Positions 17,701 to 25,996 of a DNA stretch of 64,000 bases are shown piece after piece; the first letter of the stretch is position 1; the number at the start of each line of letters is the position of its first letter. The notes beneath the pieces were generated by a model. The model was not told where the DNA came from and searched no databases. It saw nothing but the letters and a program-made list of their open reading frames with translations. This DNA is from Mycobacterium sp. PSTR-4-N. GTDB taxonomy: Bacteria > Actinomycetota > Actinomycetes > Mycobacteriales > Mycobacteriaceae. Location: contig NZ_JAKRFN010000021.1 of assembly GCF_022348085.1 (NCBI RefSeq), positions 48,584-112,583 on the forward strand, given 5' to 3'. Made by a program: the position numbers and the translations under genes.

Positions 17701-18922
17701 CCAGCGACGTCGCCGCGACCAGCGCCGCCAGCACCACCACGCCGACGGCGACCCGCTTGTCGTCCTCGGGGTGGGCGAACGCGCGTCGCCACACCGGCCG
17801 CGGCACGCTGCCCGGCAGCGGGAGACGGCCCAGCAGGTGCGCGATGCCCAGCGCCAGCGGCACCCGCAGCAGCGGCTCGAGCTTGTGCAGGTTGCGCAGC
17901 GGGGTGCCGTCGCCGTCGAGGAACGCCTGCACCTGCGCCGCGATCGGCGACCCGAGCCCGCCCGAGTAGCCGGCCGCCAGCAGCACCACGCCCACCAGCA
18001 GCATCGTCACCAGCCGGCCCCTGGCCGGCATGCTCCGCAGCGCCAGACCCGCGAGTCCGCCCGCCGCGACCAGCGTCGTCGCCAGCACGGCGGCCGAACC
18101 CGTCACCAGCGTCGACCCCGCGGTCGCGGTCGGTGCCACATACGGGGTCCACGCGCCGGTGCCGCGCAGCATCTCGGTCAGCGACATCCACTGCGTCGTG
18201 ACCCCAGAGGACTCGATGAAGTCGAGAAACGGCGGGCTGATGCGGCCCAGCTGCAGCAGCGCGACGACCCACCAGGCCACCGCCAGCGCCACGCACGGCA
18301 GCCACCACGCCACGAAGCGCCGCCACGTCGGCCCCGGGCGATGGCACGCCAGCCACACCACGGCGCACAGACAGGCCGTCAGCGTCGCGACCGCGTTGAC
18401 CGCGCCCATCAGCGCCACCGCCACCGCAGACCGGGCCGCCAGCAGCCGCACCCGCGGATCCCCGCGGAGAGCGACAATGACCGGCAGCAACACCCAGGGC
18501 GCCAGCATCATCGGCAGCGTCTCCGAGGAGATTGCCCCGATCGTCGTGAGCACCCGCGGCGACAACGTGAAGGCCAGCGCGCCGATCACCCGCGAGGTGG
18601 TGGTGCCGATCTGCAGGGCCTCGGCGACGCGCAGAAGGCCCCAGAAGCCGGCCACCAGCAGCAGTGCCCACCACAGCCGCTGGGTGATCCACCCGGGGAC
18701 GCCGAGCAGATCGCCGGCGAGGAAGAACGTGCCGTGCGGAAACAGGTAGCCGTAGGCCTGGTTCTGGGCCTGACCGAAGGGCAGCTCGCTGTTCCACAGC
18801 GTGAACGCCCGCGTCAGGAAGCGCAGTGGATTGGCGGTGAGATCGAGCTTGGTGTCCGGAGAGATCTGGCCCGGGGACTGGGCGAACGTCAGGACCAGCG
18901 CCGCCGCGGCGGCCACCCACAA
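14762..18922 (-). CDS. aftD: Arabinofuranosyltransferase AftD (DUF3367)
   Basis: A roughly 1386-residue GT-C membrane glycosyltransferase matching mycobacterial AftD (about 1400 residues), which adds alpha-(1->3) arabinofuranose branches to arabinogalactan and lipoarabinomannan from decaprenyl-phospho-arabinose outside the membrane. The N-terminal half has about eleven hydrophobic helices starting at residue 1 and includes SPGQISPDTKLDLTANPLRF and the FGQAQNQAYGYLFPHGTFF loop. The middle holds discoidin-like carbohydrate-binding modules, for example AIDGDSSTSWVSNS near residue 730 and a second DGDPGTAWTAPQ block. The last 170 residues return to the membrane and end in a basic tail. The TTG at 18922 is the first usable start, yet coding-like sequence (PLSRRW) precedes it, so the true N-terminus may lie closer to the DUF2613 stop. 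It is likely essential, as in other mycobacteria. Confidence 0.95.
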   Translation of the reverse strand: MWVAAAAALVLTFAQSPGQISPDTKLDLTANPLRFLTRAFTLWNSELPFGQAQNQAYGYLFPHGTFFLAGDLLGVPGWITQRLWWALLLVAGFWGLLRVAEALQIGTTTSRVIGALAFTLSPRVLTTIGAISSETLPMMLAPWVLLPVIVALRGDPRVRLLAARSAVAVALMGAVNAVATLTACLCAVVWLACHRPGPTWRRFVAWWLPCVALAVAWWVVALLQLGRISPPFLDFIESSGVTTQWMSLTEMLRGTGAWTPYVAPTATAGSTLVTGSAAVLATTLVAAGGLAGLALRSMPARGRLVTMLLVGVVLLAAGYSGGLGSPIAAQVQAFLDGDGTPLRNLHKLEPLLRVPLALGIAHLLGRLPLPGSVPRPVWRRAFAHPEDDKRVAVGVVVLAALVAATSLAWTGRLAPSGTFDAIPQYWHDAAAWLDDHDAGGRVLVAPGAPFATQVWGNSHDEPLQVLGDSAWGVRDSIPLTPPETIRALDSVQRLFAAGRPSAGLADTLARQGVSYVVVRNDLDQDSRSARPILVHRAVDGSPGLTKVAEFGDPVGPGTLEGFITDSGLRPRYPAVEIYRVAGPPDAMAPYVVDADALPRVDGAPESLLRLDERRRLTGRPPLGPALLTQDALRAGLPAPLVTVTDTPMARETDYGRVDDHSSAVRAPGDVRNTFNRVPDYPSRGATPVHGAWGGGRITVSSAASDSTALPNVSPASGPPAAIDGDSSTSWVSNSLQSAIGQWLQIDFDHPITNATLTFTPSATALGAQVRRIEVSTVTGTSTVRFDEPGKPLTVALPYGESPWVRLTAVATDDGSPGVQFGVTDLSVTQYDANGFAHPVNLRHTVDVPGPPPGSAVAQWDLGTELLGRLGCASSATGLRCAAAMALASEEPVNLSRTLTVPGPTQVSPTVWVRARQGPKLADLIAQPDTTRAGGDADLIDVQGSAYAATDGDPGTAWTAPQRVTQSHSPATLALKLPSKQPVSALRVTPSESTLPAHPKLIAVDLGGGPEVRRLTDGTETLRLATRVTDTITISLLDWHDVIDRTALGFDQLKPPGLAEVVALDPRGRPIGAADAAANRNRAVTLECGQGPIIAVAGQFIQTSVRTTVGALLDGTPIPARPCRVEPIALPGGQQELVISPGPALVVDGVVVNTPQAGEIRSAAPQSVDREHWANDRRQVGVAASDTERVLVVPESINPGWTARGPDGAELRAITVNGWQQGWLLPPGAGGAVTMEFTANTPYRAGLIGGLALLPLLFVLAVVPLRRRRAPGAPAQPLSPGRVTVGVATTLAVTVIAGPVGTVLSAGAFTAHYLLRRREALCDTVTVAAAAGGLTMAGAVLSTHPWRSVDGYVGHSPWVQFLALISVVAVAVSAVPRRGQAHTPQDG

Positions 18923-18953
18923 CCAGCGCCGCGACAGCGGCTGGGTTGTCTGC

Positions 18954-19127
18954 TCAGCTACGGTCGCCGTACTCGACCCTGTTGAGCACCGAGGACGCAG
19001 GATCGCCCGCCTGCAGAGGGGGCCTGGTGTCCTGCTGGACCATCAACGTGACCCCGAACACGGCCGCCGCGCCCAACAGCAGGCCGACGACGACGCTGGC
19101 CGCCGCGGGGACGAGGAACCGATCCAT
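18954..19127 (-). CDS. DUF2613 small membrane/secreted peptide (Rv0236A type)
   Basis: A 57-residue protein matching Rv0236A, the small DUF2613 gene found just before aftD. Residues 1-28 form a hydrophobic N-terminal segment (FLVPAAASVVVGLLLGAAAV) that is either a signal anchor or a signal peptide. It is followed by a short polar outer part with QQDTRPPLQAGDP and a charged end, EYGDRS. The ATG at 19127 was chosen because homologues begin with the same hydrophobic helix; reading further upstream gives low-complexity sequence antisense to lpqI. Its stop lies 32 bases before the proposed aftD start, so the two are co-transcribed. The function is unknown; the constant linkage suggests a helper for AftD. 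Confidence 0.8.
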   Translation of the reverse strand: MDRFLVPAAASVVVGLLLGAAAVFGVTLMVQQDTRPPLQAGDPASSVLNRVEYGDRS

Positions 19128-19275
19128 GGGCCACAAACTAGCACGGCGATCTCCACAGCTCCGGGGGCACGATCGGCACCGGCCGGTGCCCGGGGCGCCG
19201 CACTCGGTCGCCCTCCTCGCGCGTGTCGCGCTCAGAATATGGCTGGGCGATGTCTTGCGGTTAGGGTCGAGTGTC

Positions 19276-20472
19276 ATGGCTGTCTCGAGAAGCGCGTTCA
19301 GGGCCGTGACCGGAATGCTCGCGACATCGGTGCTGTTGGCCGGGTGCGCCTCCTCGGACGCCAACCCGCCCGACGCCGATCCGCCGGCCTCGACCGTCGC
19401 CCAGGCCGCCGGCCCGCTGCCCGGGTCACCGCCGCAGGCCCCTCCGGCCCCCGTCTGTGGCGATCCCGCTGCCGAGGTGGCCGCCATGTCGACCCGCGAC
19501 AAGCTGGCCCAGCTGTTGATGGTCGGGGTGACGGGCGCGGCCGACGCCCGCGCCGTCATCGACAGTCAGCACGTGGGCGGCATCATGATCGGCAGCTGGA
19601 CCGACCTGTCGATGTTGAACGGCCCGCTCGCCGACATCGCCGCGAACGCCGGCCCGCTGCCGCTGGCGGTCAGCGTGGACGAGGAGGGTGGCCGGGTGTC
19701 CCGGCTGGCCTCGGTGATCGGACGCCAGCCCTCGCCCCGGGAGTTGGCCGCGACCGACACGCCCGAGCAGGTGTACCAGATCGCCCTGGACCGCGGCCGC
19801 AAGATGCGCGGGCTGGGCTTCACCATCGACTTCGCACCCGTCGTCGACGTCACCGACGCCCCCGACGACACCGTGATCGGCGACCGCTCCTTCGGCGCCG
19901 ACCCTGCCACCGTCACCGACTACGCCGGGGCGTACGCGCGCGGACTGCGAGACGCAGGTCTGCTGCCGGTGCTCAAGCACTTCCCCGGCCACGGGCACGG
20001 CTCGGGTGACTCGCACGCCGGCAGCGTGGTCACGCCACCGCTGGCCGATCTGCAGACCAACGACCTGGTTCCCTACCGGACGCTGACCACCCAGGGCCCC
20101 GTCGGTGTGATGGTCGGCCACATGGAGGTGCCGGGCCTGACGGGCAGCGAGCCCGCCAGCCTCAGCCCCGCCGCCTACGCGCTGCTGCGCTCCGGTGACT
20201 ACGGCGGTCCGCCGTTCGGCGGCGTCGTGTTCACCGACGACCTGTCCAGCATGAAGGCCATCTCGGACCGGTTCGGCGTCGCCGACGCGGTGCTGCGCTC
20301 CCTGCAGGCCGGCGCCGACGTTGCGTTGTGGATCACCACGACCGAGGTGCCCGCCGTGCTGGACCGGCTGGAGAAAGCCGTCGCGGCGGGCGAGCTGTCC
20401 TCCTCGGCGGTCGATGCGTCGGTGACCAAACTGGCCGCCATGAAGGGGCCGTCACCGCGCTGCGGCGGCTGA
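19276..20472 (+). CDS. lpqI: Lipoprotein beta-N-acetylhexosaminidase LpqI (GH3)
   Basis: A 398-residue glycoside hydrolase family 3 lipoprotein. In mycobacteria LpqI removes N-acetylglucosamine from muropeptides during cell-wall recycling. A lipoprotein signal with lipobox LLAGC puts the lipidated Cys at residue 24, followed by a Pro/Ala linker. The NagZ signature KHFPGHGHGSGDSH at about residues 234-247 carries the His/Asp pair that serves as the acid-base in this subfamily, and GVVFTDDLSSMKAI near residue 315 carries the nucleophile Asp. The ATG at 19276 is the start that exposes the signal peptide. The gene is divergent from DUF2613-aftD and is followed 58 bases later by the TetR gene, the same order as Rv0237-Rv0238. 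Confidence 0.93.
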   Translation: MAVSRSAFRAVTGMLATSVLLAGCASSDANPPDADPPASTVAQAAGPLPGSPPQAPPAPVCGDPAAEVAAMSTRDKLAQLLMVGVTGAADARAVIDSQHVGGIMIGSWTDLSMLNGPLADIAANAGPLPLAVSVDEEGGRVSRLASVIGRQPSPRELAATDTPEQVYQIALDRGRKMRGLGFTIDFAPVVDVTDAPDDTVIGDRSFGADPATVTDYAGAYARGLRDAGLLPVLKHFPGHGHGSGDSHAGSVVTPPLADLQTNDLVPYRTLTTQGPVGVMVGHMEVPGLTGSEPASLSPAAYALLRSGDYGGPPFGGVVFTDDLSSMKAISDRFGVADAVLRSLQAGADVALWITTTEVPAVLDRLEKAVAAGELSSSAVDASVTKLAAMKGPSPRCGG

Positions 20473-20530
20473 TTCTTCAGCCAATGCTTACCCTGTGTTG
20501 GTACGCATGTTGATGTGAGGGAGGCGCGCC

Positions 20531-21166
20531 ATGGCAGGTGGTACCAAGCGCTTGCCCCGCGCCGTCCGTGAACAGCAGATGCTCGACGCGGCCGTGCAGA
20601 TCTTCTCGGTCAACGGCTATCACGAGACGTCGATGGATGCGATCGCCGCTGAGGCGCAGATCAGCAAGCCGATGCTGTACCTGTACTACGGCTCCAAAGA
20701 AGAGCTGTTCGGCGCATGCCTCGATCGCGAGCTGCGCCGTTTCGTCGACGAGGTGCGCGACAAGATCAACTTCGACGACGCTCCGAAGGAACTGCTGCGC
20801 AGTGCCGTGCTGGCCTTCCTCAAGTACATCGACGAGAACCGCTCGTCCTGGATGGTGCTCTACACCCAGGCGACCAGTTCGCAGCGCTTCGCGCACACCG
20901 TGCGCGAAGGGCGCGAGCGGATCATCGAACTCGTCGGACGGCTCCTGCGCTCCGGCACCCGATTCCCCGGCCCCGAAACCGATTTCGACATGATGGCCGT
21001 GGCGCTGGTGGGAGCCGGTGAGGCCGTGGCCTCACGGGTGAGCACCGGCGACGCCGACGTCGACGAGGCCGCGGCGCTGATGATCGACCTGTTCTGGCTG
21101 GGCCTGAAAGGGGCACCCGCGCAATCGGAGTCACCGTCCGACGCGGATGCCGTGTCCCAGGTCTGA
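20531..21166 (+). CDS. TetR family regulator (Rv0238 type)
   Basis: A 211-residue TetR-type regulator in the position of Rv0238. The DNA-binding domain covers residues 10-60 with REQQMLDAAVQIFSVNGYHE, TSMDAIAAEAQISKPMLYLY and YGSKEELF, an excellent fit. The C-terminal domain is helical and resembles lipid-responsive TetR proteins. The ATG follows GAGGGAGG about 7 bases upstream. Between lpqI and this gene, TACC and GGTA flank a 7-base spacer near 20488-20502, which may be an autoregulatory site. It converges on htdX-fabG4, and the TTAC-N6-GTAA palindromes at fabG4/fadA2 and fadE5 could be its targets. That link is inference from proximity only. Confidence 0.88.
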   Translation: MAGGTKRLPRAVREQQMLDAAVQIFSVNGYHETSMDAIAAEAQISKPMLYLYYGSKEELFGACLDRELRRFVDEVRDKINFDDAPKELLRSAVLAFLKYIDENRSSWMVLYTQATSSQRFAHTVREGRERIIELVGRLLRSGTRFPGPETDFDMMAVALVGAGEAVASRVSTGDADVDEAAALMIDLFWLGLKGAPAQSESPSDADAVSQV

Positions 21167-21171
21167 GTCCG

Positions 21172-22023
21172 TCAGGCCGGCGTGACCGTGCCGGTCAGAT
21201 GCGGATGCCCTTTCGACAGGTGCCGCAACGTCAACTCCCAGCCCTCGCCGCGCCGGTCCACGTAGAGCCCCGCCTTGGCGGGCAGCACGACGGGCTTGGC
21301 GAACTTGACCGAGTAGGTGACGGCGTCGGGGAGCTGGCCTTCGATGTTCGCCAGAACCGCTGCAGCGCTCCACATTCCGTGTGCGATGACGGTCGGGAAA
21401 CCGAACAGTTTCGCTGCGATCGCGTTGGTGTGGATCGGATTGTGATCACCGCCCACCGAGGCGTAATGCCGGATCTGGCCCGGCGTCACCGACAGCACCG
21501 CGTTCGGCGGGCCCAGCTTGGGCTGCTTGGCCGGCGGCGGCTTCGGCTCGTCGGACAGGCTGGTGCGCTGCTGGTGCAGGAACGTGGTGACCTGATGCCA
21601 GGCCGTCTCGTTGCCGACCGTGACGTCGGTGATCACATCGACGAGCAGTCCGCGCCGATGCTCGCGCATGTTCTCGGCGTGCACAGCAGCCGACACGGTG
21701 TCCGTCACCGCGATGGGGCGGTGCTGGGTGATGTGGTTCTCCACGTGCACCGAACCCATGGCGGCGAACGGGAAGTCGAATCCCGTGATCAGAGCCATGA
21801 CGGTGGGGAACGTCAGCGCGAACGGATAGGTCAGCGGCACGGTGTTGTCGAACCGCAGACCGGTCACGTTCGCGTAGGCCGCCACATGCGCCGGATCGAT
21901 GGTGAGATCGTCGACCGTCAGCCGCCGCTCGGGCAATGTGTCCCCGCGCGGAATGAACGGCAGTGCGCCCGCCGCGGCCAGGACCAGGTTGCGCAGCCCC
22001 GACGGCTGCTCGCCCTCGCTCAT
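21172..22023 (-). CDS. htdX: 3-hydroxyacyl-thioester dehydratase HtdX (MaoC-like)
   Basis: A 283-residue double hot-dog-fold dehydratase matching Rv0241c, HtdX. It interconverts 3-hydroxyacyl and trans-2-enoyl thioesters. The hydratase-2 motif is in the C-terminal half: YASVGGDHNPIHTNAIAAKL with the catalytic Asp and His near residues 190-195, followed by PTVIAHGMWS. The N-terminal half is a degenerate hot-dog domain (AHVAAYANVTGLRFDN) that lacks this motif. It begins one base after the fabG4 stop (TGACATG), so the ketoreductase and dehydratase are made together. That fits two successive steps of fatty acyl elongation. Confidence 0.93.
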   Translation of the reverse strand: MSEGEQPSGLRNLVLAAAGALPFIPRGDTLPERRLTVDDLTIDPAHVAAYANVTGLRFDNTVPLTYPFALTFPTVMALITGFDFPFAAMGSVHVENHITQHRPIAVTDTVSAAVHAENMREHRRGLLVDVITDVTVGNETAWHQVTTFLHQQRTSLSDEPKPPPAKQPKLGPPNAVLSVTPGQIRHYASVGGDHNPIHTNAIAAKLFGFPTVIAHGMWSAAAVLANIEGQLPDAVTYSVKFAKPVVLPAKAGLYVDRRGEGWELTLRHLSKGHPHLTGTVTPA

Positions 22024-22024
22024 G

Positions 22025-23377
22025 TCATGCCCCCAGCAGTGCTTGGCCGCACACGCGGATCGTGTTGCCTGTCACGGCGTTCGACGCCGGGCTCGCGAAG
22101 TAGGCGATGGCTTCGGCCACGTCGACGGGCTGACCACCCTGGAACAGGGAGTTGAGCCGGCGGCCCACCTCGCGGGTGGCCAGCGGGATCGCGTCGGTCA
22201 TCTTGGTCTCGATGAAGCCGGGTGCGACGGCGTTGATCGTGATGTTCTTCTCGCCGAACTGCGGGGCCAGCGCATCGGTGAGCCCGATCATGCCGGCCTT
22301 GGTGGCGGCGTAGTTGGTCTGGCCGCGGTTGCCCGCGATGCCGGCCATCGAGGACAGCCCGACGATGCGGCCGCCCTCACCGATCGTGCCGTTGCCCACC
22401 AGGCCCTCGGCCAGGCGAAGCGGCGCAAGGAGATTCACTGCGATCACGGAATCCCAGCGGCCCTCGTCCATGTTGGCCAGCAGCTTGTCCCGGGTGATGC
22501 CGGCGTTGTTGACCAGGATGTCGAGCGTGCCGCCGTGGTGTTCCTTGACGTGCTCGGTGATGCGGTCCACGGCGTCGGCGGCGGTGACGTCGAGCGTCAG
22601 CGCGGTACCGCCGATCTTGGTGGCGACCTCCGCGAGCGGCTCGGCGGCACCCTCGATGTCCACGGCGATGACCTTCGCCCCGTCCCGCGCGAACACCTCG
22701 GCGATCGTCGCGCCGATCCCGCGCGCGGCGCCGGTGACCACCGCGACCTTCCCGTCGAGCGGCCGGTCCCAATCCGCGGGCGGGGTCGCGTCGGCCGCGC
22801 CGACGCGGAACACCTGAGCGTCGACGTAGGCCGACTTCCCCGACAGCAGGAAGCGCAGCGTCGACTCGAGGCCGGTGGCTGCGGGCTTCGCATCGGGGTG
22901 GAGGTAGACCAGGCCGACGGTGGCGCCGTTGCGCAGCTCCTTGCCGAGTGAGCGGGTGAAGCCCTCCAGCGCGCGCTGGCAGGTGCGCTCGTGGACGTCG
23001 TCGATCTCGTCGGGGGTGGTACCGATGACCACCACGCGGCCCGAGTGACCGAGGTTGCGCAGCAACGGGGTGAAGAACTCGTAGAGCGCCTTGAGGCCCT
23101 CCGGCTGGGTGATGCCGGTGGCGTCGAACACCAGCCCGCCGAACTTGTCGGCCCAGCGTCCGCCGAGGTTGTTCACCACCAGGTCGTAGTCCTCGGCCAG
23201 CGCGGCCCGCAGCGGCTCGACCACCCGGCCCTCGCCGCCGATCAGCAGCGAGCCGGACAGCGGGGGCTCACCGGCCTTGTAGCGGCGCAGCGGTTCGGGC
23301 TGCGGCACGCCCAACTGCTTGGCCAGGAAGGATCCCGGTCCGGAGTTGACGACTTGGGAGAGGAGATCGGAAGCCAC
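22025..23377 (-). CDS. fabG4: High-molecular-weight 3-oxoacyl reductase FabG4
   Basis: A 450-residue two-domain SDR matching Rv0242c, FabG4, an NADH-dependent 3-oxoacyl thioester reductase. Residues 1-200 form a flavodoxin-like domain without a normal cofactor motif (SGSLLIGGEGRVVEPL). The C-terminal catalytic domain has TGAARGIGATIAEVFARDG near residue 217, NNAGITRD near 290 and the catalytic pair in NYAATKAGMIG near 355, preceded by SSMAG. The GTG at 23377 follows AAAGGT. It is the first gene of the fabG4-htdX operon and is divergent from fadA2. The shared 150-base region holds a perfect TTAC-N6-GTAA palindrome. Confidence 0.95.
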   Translation of the reverse strand: MASDLLSQVVNSGPGSFLAKQLGVPQPEPLRRYKAGEPPLSGSLLIGGEGRVVEPLRAALAEDYDLVVNNLGGRWADKFGGLVFDATGITQPEGLKALYEFFTPLLRNLGHSGRVVVIGTTPDEIDDVHERTCQRALEGFTRSLGKELRNGATVGLVYLHPDAKPAATGLESTLRFLLSGKSAYVDAQVFRVGAADATPPADWDRPLDGKVAVVTGAARGIGATIAEVFARDGAKVIAVDIEGAAEPLAEVATKIGGTALTLDVTAADAVDRITEHVKEHHGGTLDILVNNAGITRDKLLANMDEGRWDSVIAVNLLAPLRLAEGLVGNGTIGEGGRIVGLSSMAGIAGNRGQTNYAATKAGMIGLTDALAPQFGEKNITINAVAPGFIETKMTDAIPLATREVGRRLNSLFQGGQPVDVAEAIAYFASPASNAVTGNTIRVCGQALLGA

Positions 23378-23455
23378 GGCGCTACCTTTCGAGAATCCGG
23401 GTACATGTCTGTCGACGGGGTGGGGTTACCCAGCACTGTCGTATCCATCACGAAC

Positions 23456-23469
23456 TTACTCCAGAGTAA
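23456..23469. promoter_or_regulatory. Palindrome TTAC-N6-GTAA in the fabG4/fadA2 intergenic region
   Basis: TTACTCCAGAGTAA at 23456-23469 has perfect outer arms, extended to CTTACT and AGTAAG when the flanking bases are counted. It lies about midway between the divergent fabG4 and fadA2 starts and just before a TAGTAT hexamer that could be the fadA2 -10 element. The same 14-base architecture occurs before fadE5. It fits a TetR-type dimer site. Confidence 0.55.
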
Positions 23470-23527
23470 GAACGGTGGGTAGTATGACCCTCGACACCTA
23501 CAACCCTCGCGACGCCGGGAGGCAGAC

Positions 23528-24829
23528 GTGGCCGACAGCAAGACAACCCGACGGGTAGCCGTCCTCGGAGGAAACCGGATTCCGTTCGCGCGCTCAGACG
23601 GCGCCTACGCGAACGCGTCCAACCAGGACATGTTCACCGCCGTCCTCGACGGGCTGGCCGAGCGGTTCGACCTCAAAGGCCAGGCGCTGGACGCGGTGAT
23701 CGGCGGCGCGGTGCTCAAGCACAGCCGCGACTTCAATCTGATGCGCGAGTGCGTGCTGGGCAGCTCGCTGTCGTCCTACACGCCGGCGTTCGACCTGCAG
23801 CAGGCCTGCGGCACCGGTCTGCAGGCCACCATCGCGGCCGCCGACGGCATCGCCGCGGGCCGCTACGAGGTGGCCGCCGCGGGTGGGGTGGACACCGCCT
23901 CGGACGCGCCGATCGCCCTCGGCGACGACCTGCGCTCGGTGTTGCTGAGCCTGCGCCGGGCCAAGTCGAACGTCGACCGCCTCAAGCTGGTCGGCAAGCT
24001 GCCCGCCGCGCTGGGCGTCGAGATCCCCGTCAACAGCGAGCCGCGCACCGGCATGTCGATGGGCGAGCACGCCGCGGTGACGGCCAAAGAGATGGGCATC
24101 AAGCGCGTCGACCAGGACGAACTGGCCGCCGCGAGCCACCGCAACATGGCCGCCGCCTACGACCGCGGCTTCTTCGACGATCTGGTCAGCCCGTTCCTCG
24201 GGCTCTACCGCGACAACAACCTGCGGCCCGACTCGTCGCCCGAGAAGCTGGCCAAGCTCAAGCCCGTCTTCGGTGTCCGCAACGGCGACGCCACGATGAC
24301 CGCGGGCAACTCGACCCCGTTGACCGATGGTGCGTCGGCGGCGCTGCTGGCGTCCGAGGAGTGGGCGGCGCAGCGGTCCATCCCGGTGCTCGCCTACTTC
24401 GTGGACGGGCAGACGGCTGCGGTCGACTACGTCAACGGCCGCGACGGGCTGCTGATGGCGCCGACGTACGCGGTGCCGCGGATGCTCGCCCGCAACGGCC
24501 TGACCCTGCAGGACTTCGACTTCTACGAGATCCACGAGGCGTTCGCGTCGGTGGTGTTGGCCACGCTGGCCGCCTGGGAGTCCGAGGAGTACTGCAAGGA
24601 GCGCCTCGGGCTGGACGCAGCACTCGGCTCCATCGACCGCTCCAAGCTCAACGTCAACGGCTCGTCGCTGGCGGCGGGGCACCCGTTCGCAGCGACCGGT
24701 GGGCGCATCGTGGCGCAGCTGGCCAAGCAGCTCGCGGAGAAGAAAGCTGAGACAGGCCAACCGGTGCGCGGCCTCATCTCGGTGTGCGCGGCCGGCGGCC
24801 AGGGCGTGACGGCGATCCTCGAGGCGTAA
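23528..24829 (+). CDS. fadA2: Acetyl-CoA C-acyltransferase FadA2 (thiolase)
   Basis: A 433-residue thiolase matching Rv0243, FadA2. It cleaves 3-oxoacyl-CoA with CoA in beta-oxidation or condenses acyl-CoA units in reverse. The acyl-accepting Cys94 is in LQQACGTGLQATIAAADG, the active-site His in NVNGSSLAAGHPFAATGGR near residue 385, and the second Cys in SVCAAGGQG near residue 420. The GTG start follows GGGAGG. It is divergent from fabG4-htdX, so thiolase, ketoreductase and dehydratase are all present as a possible acyl-chain cycle, with FadE5 supplying the dehydrogenase step a few genes away. Confidence 0.95.
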   Translation: MADSKTTRRVAVLGGNRIPFARSDGAYANASNQDMFTAVLDGLAERFDLKGQALDAVIGGAVLKHSRDFNLMRECVLGSSLSSYTPAFDLQQACGTGLQATIAAADGIAAGRYEVAAAGGVDTASDAPIALGDDLRSVLLSLRRAKSNVDRLKLVGKLPAALGVEIPVNSEPRTGMSMGEHAAVTAKEMGIKRVDQDELAAASHRNMAAAYDRGFFDDLVSPFLGLYRDNNLRPDSSPEKLAKLKPVFGVRNGDATMTAGNSTPLTDGASAALLASEEWAAQRSIPVLAYFVDGQTAAVDYVNGRDGLLMAPTYAVPRMLARNGLTLQDFDFYEIHEAFASVVLATLAAWESEEYCKERLGLDAALGSIDRSKLNVNGSSLAAGHPFAATGGRIVAQLAKQLAEKKAETGQPVRGLISVCAAGGQGVTAILEA

Positions 24830-24900
24830 CCCCACTACGCCCAAACCGACGTTCGGGCGAGAAAGAGCGAGACGAGGTCACCTTTTCGTCGATCTCGGCG

Positions 24901-25857
24901 CTAACGAGATCGGAGCCACTCGGCGATCGCCGCGACGGCATCGCGGAAGAAGATCCGGTAGGACCGGTCGGCCACGTACCCGATGTGGGGCGTGGCCGTC
25001 ACGGTCGCCATCGTGCGCAACGGGTGAGCGGCGGGCAGCGGCTCGGTGTCGAAGACGTCGAGACCGGCGCCGGCGATGCTGCCTGAGTTCAGGGCGTCGA
25101 TGAGCGCGGCCTCGTCGACGATCGGTCCGCGTGACGTGTTGATCAGCACTGCGGTCGGCTTCATCGCGGCCAGTTCCGCGGCGCCGATCAGCCCCCGAGA
25201 ACGGTCGCTGAGCCGCAGATGCACGGTCAGCACGTCGGCGGTGGCGAAGAACTCGTCGCGCGGCAGGTAGCGCGCACCCGCCTCGGCCGCGGCGTCGGCG
25301 GTGAGGTTCTCACTCCAGGCCACCACGTCCATGCCGAACGCGGTCCCGATGCGCGCGACCCGCGACCCGATGCGCCCGAGGCCGAGCACGCCCAACACCC
25401 GGCGATCGAGCTCGGTTCCGACCGTCGTCTGCCATCCCCCGTCGGCAATCGATCGGCTCTCGGCGACCAGGTGCCGCGACGCCGCGAGGATCAGTGCCCA
25501 GGTGAGCTCCACCGTCGACGCCACGCTGCCGCCGGTTCCGCTGACGTGAATGCCCAGTTCCTGGGCTGCTGCCATGTCGATCGACGCGTTGACCGGTCCG
25601 GTCGACGCGATCATCTTCAGCCGGGGCAACCGCTCGAGGACCGTGCGCGGCAGCGGCGTGCGTTCGCGCATCACGAAGACGACGTCGAACGGCGCGAGCC
25701 GCGCCACCAACTCGTCCTCGTCGGACACGTGGTCGGAGAAGGTGGTCACGTCCGCGCGTGCGGTGACCGGTGACCAGTCTGCCGAGGTCAGCGCGACGCC
25801 CTGGTAGTCGTCGAGGACAGCGATGCGGGGCCGCGGGCTGCTCTCGGGGGTGCTCAT
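24901..25857 (-). CDS. D-2-hydroxyacid dehydrogenase family protein
   Basis: A 318-residue NAD-dependent 2-hydroxyacid dehydrogenase, of the phosphoglycerate or D-lactate dehydrogenase type, converting 2-oxo acids and D-2-hydroxy acids. The NAD fold contains GLGRIGSRVARIGTAFGMDV near residue 147. The catalytic Arg lies in LINTSRGPIVDEAALIDAL, the Glu in LDVFDTEPLP and the His in TATPHIGY. The ATG at 25857 was chosen because it begins right before the first substrate-domain strand (PRIAVLDDYQG); a longer frame runs 24 codons upstream through AT-rich promoter-like DNA. It is divergent from an LLM oxidoreductase. In M. smegmatis I recall glycopeptidolipid genes lying between fadA2 and fadE5; here only this gene and the LLM gene do. 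Confidence 0.87.
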   Translation of the reverse strand: MSTPESSPRPRIAVLDDYQGVALTSADWSPVTARADVTTFSDHVSDEDELVARLAPFDVVFVMRERTPLPRTVLERLPRLKMIASTGPVNASIDMAAAQELGIHVSGTGGSVASTVELTWALILAASRHLVAESRSIADGGWQTTVGTELDRRVLGVLGLGRIGSRVARIGTAFGMDVVAWSENLTADAAAEAGARYLPRDEFFATADVLTVHLRLSDRSRGLIGAAELAAMKPTAVLINTSRGPIVDEAALIDALNSGSIAGAGLDVFDTEPLPAAHPLRTMATVTATPHIGYVADRSYRIFFRDAVAAIAEWLRSR

Positions 25858-25996
25858 CCTCCCGACGATATGCCCCACGAAAAATTTTTCGCAGACCGTG
25901 TAACGCCCCGGTGCGGGTCGTCGATACACCTGATAGCTCCGTGTTGCCGTCTGACCCCCCGACCCGACGGCAACACGGGGCTCTTACATTTTGAGC

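Noticed and set aside
24830..24900. A terminator between fadA2 and the D-2-hydroxyacid dehydrogenase
   Set aside because: Only a 5-bp GACGA/TCGTC stem with a long loop was found, too weak to call.
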